8,953 bases of DNA. Source: Oscillospiraceae bacterium (lineage in GTDB: Bacteria > Bacillota > Clostridia > Oscillospirales > Oscillospiraceae). The stretch lies in assembly GCA_015068335.1 (NCBI GenBank), contig SVKT01000066.1:1-8953 (forward strand), written 5' to 3'. Position numbers and translations under genes: made by a program. Below are positions 7,209 to 8,953 of the stretch, piece by piece; positions within the stretch are counted from its first letter, which is position 1; each line of letters starts with the position of its first letter. The notes below the pieces were generated by a model. That model was given only the letters and a program-made list of their open reading frames with translations, was not told the origin of the DNA and searched no databases.

Positions 7209-7237
7209 AGATCACCTTTGCAGGGTGATCTTTTTTT
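7209..7237 (+). terminator. orphan + strand rho-independent terminator upstream of spoIIIA
   Basis: AGATCACC (7209-7216) pairs with GGTGATCT (7224-7231) around a 7-base loop and runs directly into seven T residues (7231-7237). The T-run is only on the + strand side. No + strand gene precedes it within 800 bases, so it terminates either antisense readthrough or a small RNA. It ends about 10 bases before the spoIIIA promoter. Confidence 0.75.
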
Positions 7238-7246
7238 CTGCCGCTG

Positions 7247-7275
7247 TCATACTTGCGGACGAGCCGTCATAGAGT
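7247..7275 (+). promoter_or_regulatory. sigma-E-type promoter of the spoIIIA operon
   Basis: -35 TCATACT (7247-7253) matches 6 of 7 positions of the Bacillus sigma-E form (G/T-A/C-ATATT). It is followed by 14 bases and -10 CATAGAGT (7268-7275), which matches 6 of 8 of CATACA-A/C-T. The spacing is that expected for sigma-E. In B. subtilis the spoIIIA operon is transcribed by mother-cell sigma-E, so both site and context agree. Transcription would start near 7282. Confidence 0.65.
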
Positions 7276-7305
7276 GGAAGCACAAAAGAAAAGGGAGGGA
7301 GCCCC

Positions 7306-8220
7306 TTGGAAAAGGATTTTCGGGTCGTGCGGTATGAGGCGGCGGCAGCGGTACTTCCGTTCCGGCTTCGCAAGGCAGCGCTGGCGCTGCCGCAGGAACA
7401 ACAGGTGGAGGCAGAGGAGTTTCGCCTGCGGTGCGGGAGAGAGATGACGGTGCTGCTGCCGCAGGGAGAGGTGTCCTTGAATGTCACTGTTGAGCCGGAG
7501 GAACTGGAAACCCTGTGCAATCTGGCTACGGAATTTTCGCGTTACGCTGCGGTGGAAACCCTGCGGGAGGGCTTTGTTCCGGTGCAGGGCGGCTTTCGCG
7601 TGGGCCTGTGCGGAACGACCGTGATGAAAGACGGAACGAACACCAATCTGAAAAATTTCTCCTCCGCGGTGATCCGTATCGCAAGGGAACATAAGGGAAT
7701 TGCGGATTCGCTGGCGGAGCGGCTGTTTTCCCGCGGTATCTTTGTCAGCACGCTGATCCTTTCGCCGCCGGGCGGAGGAAAAACCACGCTGCTGCGGGAT
7801 CTGGTGCGGGTGCTGTCCACCGGTGGAAGAACCTATTCTCCCCAAAGAGTCTCGCTGATCGATGAGCGAGGGGAGGTAGCGGTCTGCTATCGGGGAAGCC
7901 CGCAGATGGATGTCGGCCCCCATACCGACGTGCTGGACGCCTGTCCGAAAGCCATCGGCATTCCTATGGTGCTGCGGGCGATGAACCCACAGATCATCGC
8001 CGTGGATGAGATCACCGCTGCGGAGGATCTGAAAGCGCTGTCTATGGCTGCCGGCTGCGGCGTTGGACTGCTGGCTACGGTACACGCAGCAGATCGTGAG
8101 GATATGCAGAGGAAACCGCTGTACCGCAATCTGCTGGAAGAGCAGGTGTTTGGCAGGCTCATCCGCATCGTTCCGACGGTGGAAGGGAGAGCCTTTGAAA
8201 TCGAGGATCTGCTATGTTGA
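7306..8220 (+). CDS. spoIIIAA: stage III sporulation protein AA (SpoIIIAA), secretion-type ATPase
   Basis: A 304-aa AAA-type ATPase related to secretion ATPases, close to the length of the B. subtilis protein. SpoIIIAA is thought to power or assemble the SpoIIIA-SpoIIQ channel that links mother cell and forespore during engulfment. The Walker A motif is SPPGGGKT at 153-160 (K159, T160). The Walker B motif is IIAVDEIT with D234-E235. The conserved segment between them includes G204-P-H-T-D and R224-A-M-N-P, and a histidine-containing L-A-T-V-H lies at 256-260. The start is TTG at 7306. GGGAGGG at 7293-7299 lies 6 bases upstream, there is an in-frame stop at 7270, and no ATG, GTG or other TTG lies in between; a GTG at 7327 is a poorer alternative. 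The stop overlaps the start of spoIIIAB by 7 bases, implying coupled translation. Confidence 0.96.
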   Translation: MEKDFRVVRYEAAAAVLPFRLRKAALALPQEQQVEAEEFRLRCGREMTVLLPQGEVSLNVTVEPEELETLCNLATEFSRYAAVETLREGFVPVQGGFRVGLCGTTVMKDGTNTNLKNFSSAVIRIAREHKGIADSLAERLFSRGIFVSTLILSPPGGGKTTLLRDLVRVLSTGGRTYSPQRVSLIDERGEVAVCYRGSPQMDVGPHTDVLDACPKAIGIPMVLRAMNPQIIAVDEITAAEDLKALSMAAGCGVGLLATVHAADREDMQRKPLYRNLLEEQVFGRLIRIVPTVEGRAFEIEDLLC

Positions 8221-8711
8221 AGGCGGCGGGCAGTCTTTGCATTCTGGCGGGCGGGTTTCTTGCGCGATGGCAGCAGATGGCCCAGCGCCGGCGGCGGAGG
8301 GACACGCTGTCCGATCTGCTGTGTGCGCTGCGGCGGATGTGCGAGGAGATCCGCTGTGCGAGAACGCCGCTGCCCACGCTTTTGCATCGACTGGGCAGGG
8401 ACTGCGGGGAGGATGCGGCCGGGCTGTTTCTGGCCGCGGCAAAGGCCACTGCCGGTGGCGAGCAGTTGGCGGATGTTTGGAGGCAGGCGGCGCAGGCTTT
8501 GCCGATCTCCCGGGAAGCAGGCGCTTCTCTGGCGAGATTAGGAGAAGATCTGCACGGCGATGAGGAACAAATCTGTAATGCAGTTTCCCTTGTCATACAA
8601 CTTCTTGCAAGGGAAACGGAGGAAATGGACAGGAACATTCGTGCGGACGGGCAAAGAGTTTCGGCCTTGTGCCTTTCCGGAGCCGCCTTGCTGGTGATCC
8701 TGCTGATTTGA
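8214..8711 (+). CDS. spoIIIAB: stage III sporulation protein AB (SpoIIIAB)
   Basis: A 165-aa membrane protein of the SpoIIIA channel complex, near the family's usual 170 residues. It has an N-terminal membrane segment (about 2-17) followed by a basic run of arginines (25-29). A long helical soluble domain (about 30-145) is of the type II secretion F-like kind, and a C-terminal hydrophobic helix (about 148-165) ends the protein. The segments L-G-E-D-L-H-G and Q-L-L-A-R-E-T-E-E are typical of the family. GAGGA at 8203-8207, inside spoIIIAA, lies 6 bases before the ATG. The family partners with SpoIIIAA, fitting the overlapping gene order. Confidence 0.93.
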   Translation: MLKAAGSLCILAGGFLARWQQMAQRRRRRDTLSDLLCALRRMCEEIRCARTPLPTLLHRLGRDCGEDAAGLFLAAAKATAGGEQLADVWRQAAQALPISREAGASLARLGEDLHGDEEQICNAVSLVIQLLARETEEMDRNIRADGQRVSALCLSGAALLVILLI

Positions 8712-8719
8712 GGGGAAGT

Positions 8720-8854
8720 ATGGAAGTTGATCTGATTTTCAAAATTGCCGCCATTGGGATTCTGGTGTCGGTACTGAATCAACTGCTGGTGCGCTCGGGG
8801 CGGGAAGAACAGGCAATGATGACGACCCTGGCAGGACTTAGGAATACAAGATAG
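8720..8854 (+). pseudogene. spoIIIAC: spoIIIAC, truncated: second membrane segment replaced by foreign-looking sequence
   Basis: SpoIIIAC is a small two-pass membrane protein of the SpoIIIA complex, about 65-68 residues. The ATG at 8720 follows GAGGGGAAG, which overlaps the spoIIIAB stop. The first 40 residues are typical: an acidic N-terminus, membrane segment 1 (about 5-24), the R-S-G-R-E-E-Q loop and M-M-T-T-L-A-G-L at 33-40, where membrane segment 2 should begin. Instead the frame reads four polar residues (R-N-T-R) and stops at 8852-8854. No other frame resumes the family sequence, so this is a replacement, not a simple frameshift. The break lies at about 8837-8841. It could be the left fragment of a gene split by an insertion, reversible or not, or an assembly artefact. 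Without segment 2 the 44-aa product is not expected to work. Confidence 0.8.
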
Positions 8855-8953
8855 AAGTGTTATGATCCCTGTTATCACGAACAACTACAGCAAAGAAGTT
8901 TCGTATTATAGGGAATATGTGTATAGATTGCATATAATTGTAGGATAAAAGTT
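8839..8953. other. AT-rich sequence of unknown origin abutting spoIIIAC; possible mobile-element end
   Basis: The last ~115 bases differ sharply from the rest: 36 of 113 bases are G or C in 8841-8953, against 62 of 120 in 8721-8840. No gene is recognisable. It holds a partial dyad GTGTTAT...GTTATCAC (8857-8876), the hexamer TGTTAT twice with a 12-base period (8859 and 8871), and TATAAT hexamers on both strands (8933-8938 on +, complement of 8905-8910 on -) without good -35 boxes. The position inside a conserved operon suggests the terminal, non-coding part of an inserted element. No integrase or terminal inverted repeat can be shown. Confidence 0.5.

Noticed and set aside
7104..7240. Riboswitch or SRP-type RNA upstream of spoIIIA
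   Set aside because: I compared the region by eye with the conserved cores of several riboswitch classes and of SRP RNA and saw no match. The spoIIIA promoter also lies downstream of the terminator, so it is not a spoIIIA leader.
8669..8719. Upstream in-frame ATG for spoIIIAC
   Set aside because: It lies inside the spoIIIAB end. ATG 8720 has a proper Shine-Dalgarno and gives the normal SpoIIIAC N-terminus.
8862..8948. 28-codon ATG frame in the AT-rich tail
   Set aside because: It has no ribosome binding site and no recognisable sequence, and it ends inside the window. A frame this short is expected by chance.
8837..8953. Simple frameshift in spoIIIAC
   Set aside because: None of the other + frames after 8837 gives the hydrophobic second segment of SpoIIIAC, and base composition changes at the same point, so the sequence is replaced rather than shifted.

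Overview
The window reads as chromosomal DNA from a GC-rich, endospore-forming member of the Clostridia. The best match by eye is the Oscillospiraceae type (Oscillibacter/Flavonifractor-like), but that placement is inference. It rests on a spoIIIA operon start, DUF4364 and DUF3048 family genes, strong GGAGG ribosome binding sites and GC-rich coding sequence. There are no rRNA, tRNA or CRISPR features.

Layout. Bases 1-4399 (+) look like one transcription unit: the 3' end of a C_GCAxxG_C_C-type redox protein, two tandem paralogous small membrane proteins with a cytoplasmic-type zinc ribbon, and a complete dnaE (DNA polymerase III alpha, 1164 aa). A strong hairpin terminator follows, shared with a convergent gene. 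Bases 4439-4981 (-) encode a DUF4364 winged-helix protein. A 154-bp divergent promoter region separates it from a DUF3048 (YerB-like) lipoprotein on + (5136-6221), which ends at a second shared terminator. Bases 6261-7103 (-) encode an unrecognised cysteine-rich 280-aa protein. A 202-bp intergenic region follows. It holds a perfect palindrome, a sporulation-type -10 for the minus gene, an orphan + strand terminator and a good sigma-E-type promoter. That promoter serves spoIIIAA, spoIIIAB and spoIIIAC (7306 onward), which encode parts of the mother-cell/forespore channel used during engulfment.

The most unusual point is at the right edge. spoIIIAC is intact for about 40 residues, then breaks off inside its expected second membrane segment. 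From about 8838 the sequence becomes AT-rich (36 G+C in 113 bases for 8841-8953, against 62 in 120 just before) and no longer encodes SpoIIIAC in any frame. The possibilities are an inserted mobile element, perhaps one excised during sporulation like the sigK skin element, a permanently broken operon, or an assembly join. The window ends too soon to decide.

Secondary points of interest are the tandem zinc-ribbon membrane proteins ahead of dnaE, a DnaE whose PHP domain keeps every expected metal ligand (so possible intrinsic proofreading), and the cysteine-rich protein with a candidate sporulation promoter.
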